Shown piece by piece: positions 35,184-47,800 of a DNA stretch of 64,000 bases (positions within the stretch are counted from its first letter, which is position 1; each line of letters begins with the position of its first letter). The stretch comes from Piliocolobus tephrosceles. Taxonomy: Eukaryota; Chordata; Mammalia; Primates; Cercopithecidae. Where the stretch lies: NCBI RefSeq assembly GCF_002776525.5, contig NC_045438.1, positions 158,144,395-158,208,394 of the forward strand, written 5' to 3'. The notes below the pieces were generated by a model, which worked only from the letters and a program-made list of their open reading frames with translations, was not told the origin of the DNA and did not search any database. The translations under genes were made by a program, and so were the position numbers.

Positions 35184-38100
35184 TCAAATGTTCTATGTTT
35201 GCTTTGTTTTCGTTTGTGGTGCTCAGGTCAAAATCATTTCGTGTTAACAAAGATCTGATCATTATAAGAAAAATGTAATTACTGTGAGATGTCTACCTGC
35301 TTACTTCAATTTTATAGAGCCTCTTTCTTAAGCAACCCTGAGAGTGACTACCAGCAATGATCTATCCTGGCTCATCAGGATATTCAGATTTTTTAAAACA
35401 TTCCTTGTCATGTGACAATTATGGATTATTTTTATGTTTTCCTGTTAGCACAACGTAGCATAAATATCATTTTCACTCTCCACAAACTTGAGTGCACAAA
35501 TTCATGACTTGAAAAACTAGAAAAGTTACTCCATTTCATTTCTAACTTAAGCCCTTATTCCACTGGTGACAGGCACTAAAACTTAGTCAATGAGGGATAA
35601 CTTCTCCCTGGGACTGTATCTGAGACATAGGGGAGAGCTTCATGCTGTCAGTGAATTGGAGGGGAGGGGCATCTGGTCTTCTGTCTTCACTATCTATTCA
35701 TCCAGTGTTCCTTGAGTCATTTATGGTCAAACCATTGTCTCTGGTTGTGGTCCACATACTCCAAGTCCAACTCATTTTGATCTTGAGGTCTCTCCTGGTT
35801 CCCTGCTTTTCTCAGCCCTTTTGCTCCCTCATGGGAAGCGGGAGGGTGTAAGACTGTGCTGCTTTCCCACTGCTCTCTGGGGCAGAGACTCAGGGACCTG
35901 CCTCAGACCTCCTGCCATTTCACTTCTTTAGTCGCCACCTCATGCTGGCTAAGGTGACTTCTCCTTGAAGTCTCTCAATGTCGCAGGCTTCCTTGAAGAA
36001 TTCCAGTCTCCCCTGACTTCAGATCCCTATCTGGAATTTCTACCAGTTCCTCTCCCTCTAGAGCCCGTCTTGACTGTGGACATATGACAGGGTCTGGTGA
36101 ATTCTCTTGCAGGCCTGCATCATCATCTGACTTGACTGTTTTCCTTTCCTAATTGTCTACCCTAGCCAATGGAGTTGCAATTTAGTTTTCAGTGATACTC
36201 TTTCCAATCTATTGTTTATGTCATAAACTTTATGTGTATCAATAGGCTCAGTCTATTGAAGCCCAAAAGCCCAGTTCTTAAAATCACATCTTTGGTGTGC
36301 ATGCCTATCATTTGTGCAGGAGTCTCACCGGTCAATTTTGAAACTCAAACCTGAGTATGATTGGGTTCTTTCTCTTTGCATTTTGATAATCCTGACAATC
36401 CAGGAGGTAGTGGGTGTTCTGATTTGATGACTGTTCAGGAGTGTAAGTAGAGAAGCTCAAAGGCTATTGGTGAAAAGGAAGTATGGGAAAGAAGTCCTCT
36501 CCAAATCACAGTGACTTAAAAATAATTATCCATAAGACTCCAAACATCTGTAGTAAAAAAATCCTCACAAAAACATTTTGCATTTTCACTCTACTCTCTA
36601 TGGGGCAATTTGTTTCTTCAGCTACTGTCTCTCTTTGCATGATCTGAAAATAATATTGATTTATGATTATTATTTGCTGTTTACTTTTTCCAGTTTGTGA
36701 AATAACCACAGAAAGGTTTTTCCTTTCCATCTGGGATTTTTTTTTAATATAAAAGGGGTTATGAAGATCATCTCAATCTTTGTCAAGAAAAATGTAGAAG
36801 TATCATAAGGAGATAAAAACCATAATAGGTAATCAACTGTGTATTAAAAAAATTGACTAAGATTTAAAAAAAAACTTTGGGCCCCCCCAAAGCAGAAAAA
36901 ATGTGATACAGAGGTAAGCATATACTTCTATTGCTATTTCTTTTGGAGTGGATGGCTTGATTTTCTGCTTACTGGTCATGAAACTACTAAATATGTAACT
37001 TCCTAGGCTGAAAGAAAAGAAGACTAAGTGCCCTTGTTGTATTGTGCTCTGGATCTCTGATGACAGCCAAGAGAGTCACTGTGGAAGAAAGAGTCACGCT
37101 TAACTCCTTCTGGTCCCATTAAGCTGTCTGTTGGCTCAGAACCTCAGACTTGCCTAAGAACATATGAGTTCTGGGGAAAGCCATGGCTAATCAGCTCTCA
37201 ATAATCTTCTGGAAGCTCAAAAACCCTGTTCACTCTGGACTCCCTTTAGCACTCCACTTTCCAGATTTGCTGCCCGAGAAGAATAGACAGAAACCATCAT
37301 AGCATATGGGTTTTTGAGAGTAAAGGGCAGGGTGGAGGCGGGGGATACAGAATAGAAAGCTGTTCATTCCATCTTTCATATATGTACTTGCTCCGGAGAT
37401 TTTTAAGTCAACCCCATTTCTTGTTAAGTCAAACCCATTTCTCCTTCAATGGGATGGATTTGAATCCTTCCCCAATACTACTGTATGAGAAACGAACCAT
37501 CAACATAGAAACAATTCTCAAAAGTCAGTGATTTAGCAGTAAAAGGTGCCATGTTTAACTTTATTTTATTTTTTATTTAAATAATGGTTAGATGCCACGA
37601 AGTAGGTGGCAATGCCTTAACTAAATGCTTGTTGTCAGGCCCGAGGGCTTCTTCCATCCTTGTCAAGGGGAATGCCAACCTTCTCTCCTTTTGTACAACT
37701 CTGAAGTCAATTTTAAATTTTTCTTTAGAGAAATCAGTTCTTTGGGATTCTCCAATCACTACCCTTTGTTCCCGCCCAAAGCCTACTCTTATACTCGGAT
37801 AGTATGAATAAGACCAGACATATTTTCTTCATTACAAAAAAAAAGTTGTGACAAGCATTGCTTTGGTTTAAATACTTTCAGAAACCATACAAATACTGGA
37901 GGAACAATTGACAGTAACAGTGAAAGCAATTAAAACTTGGTTTAAATATAGTTATCCCCTTCTTCCCCTCTTTCTTTCTCTAATAATAGAGCATTTATTA
38001 GATGAAACAAAGTAGGATCTGGTGTTTCCAGGGTGGGTAACATACACAAGTCGAATCTCCAGTTTCAATGTGTGAATGTGTGGTCTCACTGTAATCTTTA

Positions 38101-39208
38101 TGAAGGCCTCAGCAGCTCAAGATAAGAGTTTACATTTCAGAATCCGTGAAAGCAAACTTAAAAATACGAAAAAGATGCCAAAGTAAATGCAAATGCAAGC
38201 TGCCTGTAGTTTCTCATTTAGAAGTTATATATTTGGTATGATAAGAAGACCAAAAAAGACACCTGAAGGGGGCTTATCCTCCATGCACAGAGACATGTTT
38301 ATGACCCCACCAGAGTTGCTCCATCCCAGATGTCTGCAGTGTGGTCCGGACATCTGTTTTTAATAGTTTCCAGGCGTGCCAGTGAGAACATTGTCACAAA
38401 TGGGTTGAATATGATTTGCACAAGGAGTGGAGGTTGTGGGGGAAACAGACAGCTAATAGAGGTTCAATAGTTTGGATAGTTCTTAATTTTCATGAACAAC
38501 TCTGGGAGTGTGATGCTGAGCTCGATATGATTCAAATGCACGGTGCTTTGTTAAAAGGGGTATCTTGTAAAAACTTTCCATTCTATATTTGTTACACAGA
38601 GAACACCTATTTTAAAATCCTTTTGTTTCTTGACAAAGCAAGATTACCAGCTGTGGGGTAGATCGGTGGGAAAAGGCAATATCCCTCTCATGTCATTTAC
38701 CCATGTGCATGTCAGCTAACCCTCTTACTACCACTGCCAGAACCCGAAAACAGCCCCTTCTTCAGGTCAAAAGGTGAACAGATCCAGAGGGGTATATAGG
38801 AGGGAAATAGCATTGAGAGGGGCTCTGCTGACTGTGCAGGCTGACTATGCTTAGCTCTGTTCCAGGCATGGCCAAGGCACGCGACCTTTCAGAACACCCC
38901 ACAGACTCTGCTATTGGTCATTTTCTTAGTGGGCAAGAAAACACCAGGGCCAGTAGAACCAGAGCCTACTGAATGCCAAGCCTGATTTTTTGTTTGTTTG
39001 TTTGTTTTTGAACTCAAACTTAATTCTAGGTTAGAAGCAAATGCAGGAGGAAAGAGAAGCAAATCCATTAGAAAGGGGAGGGAGTCAAGAATTATTTTGG
39101 AATAGCACTGTGCATTATCCGTTCACCTGTGTTCTTCCTATCATTCTTATCATCTGTGTTTACAGTAAAGATTTTCTAAGTTGTCATTTTATCAAGCATC
39201 CTAAAGAG
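35184..39208. other. 4-kb repeat-poor region, no gene seen
   Basis: No transposon recognised over 4 kb, and no frame longer than about 80 codons. 36884-36890 is a C7 run. Overlapping short frames at 37577-37807 on both strands are what random sequence would give. I saw no splice-flanked coding block. Confidence 0.45.
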
Positions 39209-39752
39209 TAGGGTTCCCCAACCCCTGGGCCAGAGACCAGCACCAGTCCATGGCCTGTTAGGAACCGGGCCACACAACAGGAGGCGGGCAAGCGAGTGGA
39301 GGTTCATCTGTGTTTACAGCCACTCCCCATTGCTCGCATTACCGCTTGAGCGCTACCTCCTGTCAGATCAGCAGCAGCATTACATTCTCATAGGAGCATG
39401 GACCCTATTGTGAACTGTGCATGTGGGGGATCTAGGTTGCTGGCTCCTTATAAGAATCTAACCCTTGATGATCTGTCACTGTCTCCCATCACCCCGAGAT
39501 GGAACCATCTAGTTGCAGGAAAACAAGCTCAGGGCTCCCACTGATTCTACACTATGGTGAGTTGTACAATTATACAATTATTTCATTATATATTATACTG
39601 CAAATAAAGTATACAATAAATGTATAAATAAAGTGCACAATAAATGTATTGCACTTGAACCATCCCAAAACCATATTCCCCACAACCCTGTCTGTGGAAA
39701 AATCATCTTCCATGAAACCAGTCCCTGGTGCCAAAAAGGTTGGGGATCGCTG
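39209..39752 (-). mobile_element. hAT-Charlie element (MER1-like), near full length
   Basis: Inverted termini: AGGGTTCCCCAACCCCTGG at the left and AAAAAGGTTGGGGATCGCTG at the right. Internal blocks such as CATGGCCTGTTAGGAACCGG, TACCTCCTGTCAGATCAGCA and AGTCCCTGGTGCCAAAAAGG match the non-autonomous MER1 type. The middle contains an AT-rich segment with repeated AATAAATGTAT (39600-39650). Confidence 0.85.
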
Positions 39753-40319
39753 CTCATGAAGACAAGAGAAAAATAAAAATTTGGCATCTACAGTTTTATG
39801 TGTATTGATTCCTTAAAACTGTAGCAACAAATGTATTATTTTTCAATTAGTTATTCATTCATAAGATATCAGATTCAAAAGTATAAAAATATGTACATAG
39901 AAAAGTATTTTTCTTGCCCCATCTGTTGGGCATTCTTTCTTGGGGTCACTAATGACTTCATCCCTTCAGAAATATTCTCTATAACTTACATTTTAAACCC
40001 GAATATTTTTCCTGGCAAAGTGAAGAAATACCAAGACAATTTTTGAGTTCTAATCTGTTATTGCAACATTCAATAACGTTGCGTAAGTATGTTTCAAAAA
40101 CCAAGCTACATGCTCAATAAGCTTACTAGGGACCACAAAAGAAGTCCATGGTACAGTTTCTGGCCTCAAGGAATTTAAGATTCTGACAACCAGAGAGATC
40201 ATATGCATAATGTAAATATATTTTACTGAACTGAGCACAAGGCATTGTAATTTCCTTCCCTTTGATTAGGATTATCTTGACAATAGACTCTTTCTCATTT
40301 ATCTTTCTATATACGTGGG
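39753..40319. other. No recognised feature
   Basis: About 570 bp, AT-rich; nothing assigned. Confidence 0.5.
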
Positions 40320-40400
40320 ACCTTGCATGGTGCCTGGCCCAAAATAGGCAGTCAATAAATGATTGTTGAATGAAAGCATGTATGAATGAATGAATGAATG
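40320..40400 (+). mobile_element. LINE-2 3' terminal fragment
   Basis: TGGTGCCTGGCCCAAAATAG, then TCAATAAATGATTGTTGAAT and (TGAA)n at 40382-40400 give the classic L2 3' end. Confidence 0.75.
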
Positions 40401-40749
40401 GATGGAGAGTGGATTGAGAAGTCAAGGCAATGCTTGAGAGACAGAAAATCCTACTAATGGCCTGCAATGGCTGGTGATAGTGAAACAGAGAGTACCCAGA
40501 CATTGGAATTCTGAGAGTCTCCCTCAGGAAAAAGAGAGGGGTGAGGTTCCATGGAAAAGGTGGAGACACGAAAGAGAAAAAGGAGGGAGTGTGAAAACCT
40601 TTCTAGGTGTGGTGAGCTGGGTGAACAGGAAAAGCAAATTTATGGCGGCAGAAATGCACGGTTTGCTAACCAAGACCAGACAGGACATTGACTTGATGCA
40701 AGCATCATTTTTCTTTTGAGATTTGTTGAAAATTCGGAGAGGCATGATG

Positions 40750-40990
40750 CAACTGAATTGTGATGAGCCCTGAAAGTCGGCAGAGGGATTTGAGCTTCAT
40801 CCCAAAGGCATTAGAAAGTGATTCAAAGCTTTTGAGCTGGTGAATGCTTCGGAAAAGTAATCTGATAAACCAGAAGCCAGGAGACTGACTTGGTAGGTAT
40901 TGTGATATTTGAGGCGTTGGATGATAATTTTTAGGAAAGGGTGCAGTTTTGGGAATAGGAAAGAGAAATTGATCTTTAAAACATTTTTGG
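40750..40990 (-). mobile_element. Probable LINE-2 fragment, antisense
   Basis: GAGCTTCATCCCAAAGGCAT, CAAAGCTTTTGAGCTGGTGA and AAGTAATCTGATAAACCAG resemble the reverse complement of the L2 3' region upstream of the terminal blocks. Diverged, so tentative. Confidence 0.45.
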
Positions 40991-41825
40991 GGGATGTACC
41001 AAGGGCATTTGATAGTTGATGAGACAACAGAGGAGAAAAAAAGGGACAGTTTTTGTTTAACCTCAGTTATCCAGAATGCCACTAATCCGATGCACTCAGA
41101 TTTACTGAACATCTACTGTGTTCAAGGCCCTACACATTTCATAGAGCAGATCCCTCAGATACACAACTGGACCTCATCAAGAACCGAGTCAATACAAACG
41201 TCCTTATTGGGATATTAGCTAACTAAAAGGTTTTCTGGATATTGATCACATTTATCAACATGTTCTACTTATTTAACTTTTTCAAAGGGGGAAAGAAGAG
41301 CTGTAAAATGCTCTTGAAATCAGGTTTGATGGCAATTAGAATGATCCATCTGCAAGGAGGGTGCATGTTGTTGTGCCATCTTTCTCTCCTCCTTCTTTGG
41401 TTCTGACATGTTCACAGTCATCCCAACCCCATGATTTTTTCAGTCCCTGGCTGGGGTTCTCTGGACTTGTTTGCTCATAAATCCTGTGCTCTTTTAGAAC
41501 TTGTGGTTTGTGAAAGATTGATAACTGGTGTCAGGTCCCCTCCCTCCTCAGCCCACCCTCTGTGATCGTTCCATAGTGGTGTATAATAGTGACACTTCAG
41601 AAGCCACAGAAAGAACTGGGAGGATTTACTTGTTAACAAATAAATTATTGCTGCAGAGTGAAATGCCATTCCAAGCCTGGGGAACATGTCGCTTGGCATT
41701 TGCTCAGGGTTCTTCATAATCTGGTTCAGTCAGTTTTGGTTTTATGAATTTTTTGCTTTTTGGGGTCTAAAAACCAGTTTGGGATGCGTTCCTCTTTCCA
41801 AGCCTCCCTTATTCCATCTTAAAAT

Positions 41826-41826
<1 letters not shown>

Positions 41827-41868
<42 letters not shown>
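41827..41868. repeat. (CA)21 microsatellite
   Basis: Forty-two uninterrupted bases of CA. Length and purity suggest it is polymorphic. Confidence 0.98.
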
Positions 41869-41870
<2 letters not shown>

Positions 41871-43572
41871 CTCCATTACTATGTGCCTTCAGCACTTAGT
41901 TGTCCATAACAAAAAGTGGAAATTGCCCCAGAACGTGACATGACTTAGAAAATAGTAAAAAAATTTGGATAAGGCTGAACAAAAGCAAGGAAAAGAAAGG
42001 GAGAAGAAACACTCCCCCTTAATCAAATCCTTCATTTCCCCTAGAGCAAGCGGTTCTTAATTATATTGAATGAGCAGACACAACAGTGTGCCACAAGCTG
42101 CTCCAAACAGCTGTGGGAAGTCTCCATTTTTCAGGCAGACGTGGCCAGGGAGGAGGACTCCACTGGTCAGTCTGCACATTTAGATCAGGATTATTTCTGA
42201 GGTCTGTTCCTGGGCTTGTTTGGGAGGAAGACCAAGGCTTGTTTCTCTCCAGCTGTATTTTTCTGTTGACGTTCTTTTGCAATTAAATATTTCAACCAGG
42301 CTTTCAGTGGGTTCTTCCAGATCTGTCATCTACTCTACTTTACTAATAGTCGACTGTGGATGGATTGGCATTTCCGTGAGTTCACTCTTTGGTCCAGAAA
42401 CCTGCTGAACTTGTCTCCAGCTACAGAACAAGAGTTTTCTTCTCCTAACCTGTCGCTTAACTACAGGTTTGCAAACAGAAAAGAGAACAAACTCACTCCA
42501 TCATCTTTCCCTGGTCACCCACTCCCAATTCCAGTTCCCACTCTAATTATAGCTGCTTATTTTCTTAGCTTTACATGTCTGGTTTTTGTGTGAAAAAAAT
42601 ACGAATGCATGCGAAAGAGGACAACCATTTAAAAATAAATATTACTGCCTGTTTAGAAGATACTTGTCAGCAAGAAGACTGTACTTGTTCTTCTTTTCCT
42701 ATTGTATTTCTTTCTCTCTCTTTATTTATCATATGTAACCACAACCAAATTGTAGTATGGAAAGAAACACATTCTGTGATCTGGGTTTATTAAATTTCCT
42801 ATCATCCTCCTTTTATGTTTCTTTCAACAGACATTTTATCATCCCAGGGGATGTGAAACAGTTTCCCATGTAAATAGGCCTCTAAACCACCAAATTTTCC
42901 ATTCTTGTTTCTTCTCATGTAGGTTCTTTATTGATTGTTTTCCCTTTTCACTTTATACAATTGTAAATAAAATAAACTACTAGTTAAACTTTAAATCACT
43001 GAATCAATTGTATTCTATTCGTTAGCTGATAAACTTCTCATAGATTTACAGCATTAGAACTTTCTTTTTGGTCTCATAACACTTTTAACATCAGGCCATA
43101 TGCTTTGTTAATGATAGAGTTTTTGTTTGGGTTTGTTTCCGATAGAATTTTCCCTAGTAAATCCACGTCTAGTAATTGTCTTTAAAGTGCTGTTTAGGAC
43201 ACTGAATTTCTCTTGTTATTTCTATTGGGTTAACAGGTGGTCAAAGATGTTTTCATTTGTTACCATATTAAAGATCCATTACAAATTAATAATGAAAGTA
43301 GCATCAAATTTCCCCCGAATATTTTCTCAATCTTCCACTGATTTAACACTATTCTGCACATACACCAACTCCATTAAAAAGCTCTTCTACTCCAAAGTAA
43401 ACAATATTCTATTAATAGCAAGGATGTTAGGGCTGTGGCTTGTGGCCTTAGGCTTCCATTATATTATTCAATCTCTCTGTACCTCATCCTGTATTAGTGA
43501 GGGGACACTGGGCAAGATATTGTAACCCTTTCTTTGCTGCCTTTGACAATGGGGAAGAGGGTTATTCATAGA

Positions 43573-43619
43573 GATGCAAGATGAAGATGATGTAAGATGA
43601 AGATGATGTAAGATGAAGA
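43573..43619 (+). repeat. 16-bp tandem repeat, three copies
   Basis: Unit GATGTAAGATGAAGAT occurs almost three times in a row, the first with one substitution. Confidence 0.9.
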
Positions 43620-43766
43620 GACGAAGTGATGGAAAAAGTACTAAACCCTTGAACTGAATTACACGATGACACATATTCCAGTTCCACCAGAGGGGCTGAG
43701 TCTGTTTCTCAAGCGTTTCATTTGGATTTAACGATCTTCTCCTCAATCACTTTAACTCATCAATTT

Positions 43767-43893
43767 TGCCTAGAGATTCCCAACCGCCTGCACGTTAGAA
43801 TCACCTGTGTTGCTTTTTAAAATCTCTGATACATTAGTCACTTGTAAAGTTCCTCATGTGATTCCACTGTGCAGCCAGGGCTAAGAACCAGTG
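43767..43893 (+). mobile_element. MER5A-like hAT fragment
   Basis: Left part AGAGATTCCCAACCGCCTGC and GTTAGAATCACCTGTGTTGC, right end GCTAAGAACCAGTGCC. This is the layout of a short MER5A with decayed inverted termini. Confidence 0.7.
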
Positions 43894-44959
43894 CCATGCC
43901 CAGTCATGTGCAGATTAAAATTCTTGTTCTTAACTCCCTTTCTTCCTTTTGAGGAACATCATGATTTTTGGAGAAATGCTTTCGGTTCAGCAATCAACTT
44001 AAAAAGGATGCTTGTGGACATGCCAGTGATTCTCCTATCCCAAGGGCACTCATACCCTGAGATGGTAAAACCTCACCTGGGGAAAAGACAATAGGAAAAC
44101 TAACTTATATCCGATGAAAGGATGTAAGTGGCCCTCCTTGTGCAGTCAGCTAACCGGCTGCCTGGATCTTTCTCTCCTTTTTGTAGCCGGGTAGGTAACA
44201 GCTGGCAGACGTGGGGTCTGTGTGTGCCAGTTGCTGTCCCACCCCTCCAGGCCTGTGGGGTGGGGCTCCGGGCTGCCCTTCAGCAGCAAGTCCAACTGCC
44301 TTCAGAGAGGAATTAATGGAGAGTCCTCAGGTCCTGGAACTCAAGTCCATCTGTCTTGTGTTCTGGGATTCCATGGGCCCCTCTGGTTTGTGAAAATACC
44401 TGGTCCAGGTCACCCCTGGTGAGAAGCAGGGAAGCTGAGGGAAGGCAGATTATCTGATGCCTCTCCTACTTTTTGGAGCAAGATATTCCAGTGTGAGAAG
44501 AAGTTTATTAGGGAATCTTTCATACAGCTCAGAAAGTGAAATGCTGTATAGAAGATCAGTTTTGTACTAGCTCCATGCCCCCCCCCTTTTTTTTTGGTTC
44601 TTTTACAATGCCTTTTTCTTCTTTTTCTCTCTCTTCTTCAAGTTCATTGCTTCTTTCCTGGTGGAAAATACTCCTCTTCAAAAAAAAAAAAAAAAAAAGC
44701 AAAAGAAAGAAAAGAAAAAAAAATCAATGAAAGAGCCAATACTAAAAATCATCACTGTCCACAGTTTTTCTTCTAGTCTTTTAATATGCATATTATTTGT
44801 TTTTATCATACTGAACATCCAACTTTTTCCTATATTTTCTTGTAATACCACAAAATAAACATTCCCCCATATTATTGATAACTTTTCGGAAACATTTTCT
44901 TCAATAATTAATATCCCATGAAATGAATGTAACACACTTACTGTTTCCCTTTTAGAGTT
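43894..44959. other. No gene seen; poly-A tract
   Basis: About 1 kb. 44117-44440 is a slightly GC-richer patch without CpG-island density. 44578-44597 is C9-T9 and 44680-44724 is an A-rich tract (A19 then AAAGAAAG). The A tract has no recognisable retroposed body upstream. Confidence 0.5.
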
Positions 44960-45353
44960 AACATGTTTCCAAATTTTTATGTTTATAAGTAATACAGTAA
45001 ATAAAACATTTAAAAATATAGGTAATAAAAAGTGTAAATGGAATAATGGCCTTAATATACAGAGATAGAGATCTTACATAATCAATATGTGAAACACCAA
45101 TTTTGAGAAAAGGACATGAACGAGCAATTATACAAAAAATAAATATTGAGTGACCACTAGATATATGATACATGTTTATATCTATTAATGAACAAAAAGT
45201 GACAAATAAGATGGCAACAAGAGACTTTTTAAAAACTATTAAATTAACAAATATTTTCAATAATGATATTGGTAGGGTAGAGGTTGTCAGATACCCTTAA
45301 CAAGAAAATAAATTGATAAAACATTTTCTGAACAACACTTTGAAAATATATCA

Positions 45354-45925
45354 CCTTTCGGCAGGAACCGCCATCTTCCAGTAATTTGCCAAGATGATGA
45401 ACACAAAGGGAAAGATGAGAGGCACCCAATGTATGTTCCTTAGGCCTTTTAGAAAACATGGAGTAGTTCCTTTGGCCACGTATATGCGAATCTATAAGAA
45501 AGATGACACTGTAGGCATCAAGGGAATGGGTCCTGTTCAAAAAGGAATGTCCCCAAATGTTACCATGGCTAAACTGGAGGAGCTACAATGTTACCCAGCA
45601 TGCTGTTGACATTGTTGTAAACAAACAAGTCAAGGGCAAGATTCTTGCCAAGAGAATTAATGTGCATATTGAGCACGTTAAACTCTCTAAGAGCAGAGCT
45701 AGCTTCCTGAAACACATGAAGGAAAATGATCAGAAAAAGAAAGAAGCCAAAGAGAATGGTGCTTGGGTTCAACTGAAGCACCAGCCTGCTCTATCCAGAG
45801 AAGCACACTTTATGAGAGTCAGTGAGAAGGAGCCTGAGCTGCTGAAAACTCTTCCCCATGAATTCATGGCATTGTAGGTGTTAACAAAATGAAAGACCTC
45901 TGGACTGTAAAAAAAAAAAGAAAGA
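45354..45925 (+). pseudogene. RPL21: Processed pseudogene of ribosomal protein L21
   Basis: RPL21 encodes eL21, a ~160-residue component of the 60S ribosomal subunit; this copy cannot make it. The sequence starts in the RPL21 5' UTR (CTTTCGGCAGGAACCGCCAT). It runs without introns from an ATG at 45394 and ends in an A-rich tail (about 45908-45930). The first frame reads PFRKHGVVPLATYMRIYKK and stops at 45609. Two one-base deletions, near 45550 and 45582, shift the frame. The second frame (to 45877) reads NVTQHAVDIVVNKQVKGKIL and then the C-terminal half, with many substitutions. Target copies GAAAATATATCA (45342-45353) and GAAAATATGTCA (45939-45950) show L1-mediated retroposition. No promoter is evident. 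Confidence 0.95.
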
Positions 45926-45955
45926 AAAAAGTAAAATAGAAAATATGTCAAGTAC

Positions 45956-46485
45956 GCTCTTGCACATACATGTTTATAGCAGCACAATTCACAACTGCAA
46001 AAATATGGAGCCAGTCCAAATGCCCATCAGTCAATGAGTGGATAAAGAAAATGTGGTATACGTATACCTTGGAATACTACTCAACCATAAAAAGGAACAA
46101 AAGAATGGCATTTGCAGCAACCTGGATGGAATTAGAGACCATTATTCTAAGTGAAGTAACTCAGGAATGGAAAGCCAAACATAGTATGTGGGAGCTGAGC
46201 TATGAGGATGCAAAGGCATAAGACTGCTAAGATAGACTCTGGGGACTCAGTGGAAGGGTGGGAGGGTGGTGAGAGATAGAAGACTACACACTGGGTACTG
46301 TGTACACTGCTTGGGTAATGGGTGCACCAAAGTCTCAGAAATCACTACTAAAGAACTTATTCATGTAACCAAACACCGCCTGTTCCCCCAAAACCCACTG
46401 AAATAAATAAATTAAAAAACAAACAAACAAACAAAAAAAAAAACAAAAAAAGAGATAAAAAAGAATAACAGCAAAGTAATGTCAA
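45956..46485 (+). mobile_element. LINE-1 (primate class), 5'-truncated, next to the RPL21 pseudogene
   Basis: Starts in the ORF2 C-terminal region: frame 45970-46221 contains MWYTYTLEYYSTIKR. The 3' UTR and an A/C-rich tail (46400-46455) follow. Flanks AAAATATGTCAAGTAC (45940-45955) and AAAATATGTTAAGTAC (46486-46501) are imperfect target copies. About 30 bp of non-A sequence lie between tail and right copy, so the right boundary is uncertain. Confidence 0.85.
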
Positions 46486-46904
46486 AAAATATGTTAAGTA
46501 CCCTTAAAAATTGTATAACTTTTTAAGAAAGGCATTTGTCCTCAAAAACAAAGTTCTATTTTCAGAAAGGAAAAGTTCATACAAAGATTTATGTATAAAG
46601 CTGTTTAATGCATTGAATATAGTAATTAAAAGTAGAGGCAAATCAACTGGTCATATACCTCTATAACATCTATATCGGGTGGAACACAAGTAATTGTAGA
46701 AGAGGATGGAAAATTCTCGAAACATTTTTTTGACTAAATGCAGCATGAGATGGAATTGTGTAATCGGATTTGACAAATGCTTATCAAAATGACTGAAAGG
46801 AACTAACTACTAGTTATCTCTGGTTATTATGAATGAATTTAAATTTTGTTATGTTTACCTGTCTTTTTAAAGTTCTCTATAATGAAAATATTATACAATG
46901 AGAG

Positions 46905-47150
46905 AGGGAATATAAGTGAGTAGTTGAGAATTAGCTCCTGATGCCAGTTCTGGCCCCATCACTTACTATTTAACCTGAGGCAAGTTATTGAGCATCTCTG
47001 TGCCTTGGTTTCCTCATCTGTAAAACTGGATAACAATAGTACAAACACTCAATAGGGTTTTTATGACAGTAAATGATTCAATCACATAAACCTTTAGGAC
47101 AGTTTCAGGGACAGTGTAAGTGCTCAAAAGTGTTAACTATTCTTAATTTT
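46905..47150 (+). mobile_element. MIR (SINE), near complete
   Basis: CCAGTTCTGGCCCCATCACT, TTGGTTTCCTCATCTGTAAA and GTGTAAGTGCTCAAAAGTGT are MIR landmarks in order. Confidence 0.88.
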
Positions 47151-47169
47151 TTAGAAATCACAAAAAAAT

Positions 47170-47800
47170 TTTAAATTATGCAATCTGTCTCTTTCTCAAA
47201 GAACACTTTAGTAAACATGTATGCATAGAAGTCCCCCTTCCCAATTTTAAGTTTTTTCCTTAGGATGAATTCTCAGAAATGAAATTCCTAAATCCTTGAT
47301 AATTTTTGCTGAAATTCTTTCCAAAGCTGCTATAAGACATTTCATGCCAAAAATATGTGACATCACCTGTTTTAGAAAACTCTTACTAAGTTATTATTTA
47401 AAAAATAGGTATGTGATGAAGGAAAATGGCTAATATTTTTAATTTAAATTTCTTTGATAATTTTTGAGATTAATAATTGTTATGCTTACTATTGCTAAAC
47501 TTTCTTTTTTGTAAAATCATTCCTATCCTTAACTTACTTAATTATTGATATATTAGTGTTTTTCTTATTGACATGTATAAACTCCTCATATGGTAGAAAT
47601 ATTAAGCAACTTTCTGACATAGCAGCTCTGAAGATTTTTCTCATTTGTGGAATTTTTACTATTTTTTGGTTTGATATAAAGAAATTTAAATATCTTATTG
47701 TCAAATCTATCCCACTTTTGCTTGGCAAATGTTGGGATTGATTTTAAATTTAACAACTTCAGCTGAGAAGATTTTTGACATAATTCTATGTTATTACATT
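47170..47800 (-). mobile_element. Old LINE-1 (L1M class) fragment
   Basis: Antisense ORF2/3' region: TTAGGATGAATTCTCAGAAA, TTTCTTATTGACATGTATAA and TATTGTCAAATCTATCCC are the decayed equivalents of standard L1 antisense blocks. Confidence 0.7.

Larger units (their letters stand above)
40991..43766. other. Mostly unassigned 2.8-kb region
   Basis: Contains the (CA)n tract at 41827 and the 16-bp tandem repeat at 43573 and no other recognised repeat. Frames at 42061-42793 and 43127-43525 show no domain and several overlap on both strands. Confidence 0.45.
44960..46904 (+). mobile_element. Old LINE-1 (L1M class), host of nested insertions
   Basis: Left part (44960-45341) resembles a decayed ORF2 segment, e.g. 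GAGAAAAGGACATGAACGAG and TATTGGTAGGGTAGAGGTTG. The right part (46486-46904) carries the typical old-L1 3' end: TAGTTATCTCTGGTTATTAT and AAAGTTCTCTATAATGAAAA. Between them sit the RPL21 pseudogene and a younger L1. Confidence 0.65.

Noticed and set aside
44117..44440. GC-richer patch as a CpG island or promoter
   Set aside because: CpG count is low and no TATA, initiator cluster or transcript-like structure is visible.
44680..44724. Poly-A tract as the tail of a retroposed gene
   Set aside because: No target duplication or recognisable coding body upstream.
45394..45877. Functional RPL21 retrogene
   Set aside because: Two frameshifts and a premature stop at 45609 destroy the protein.
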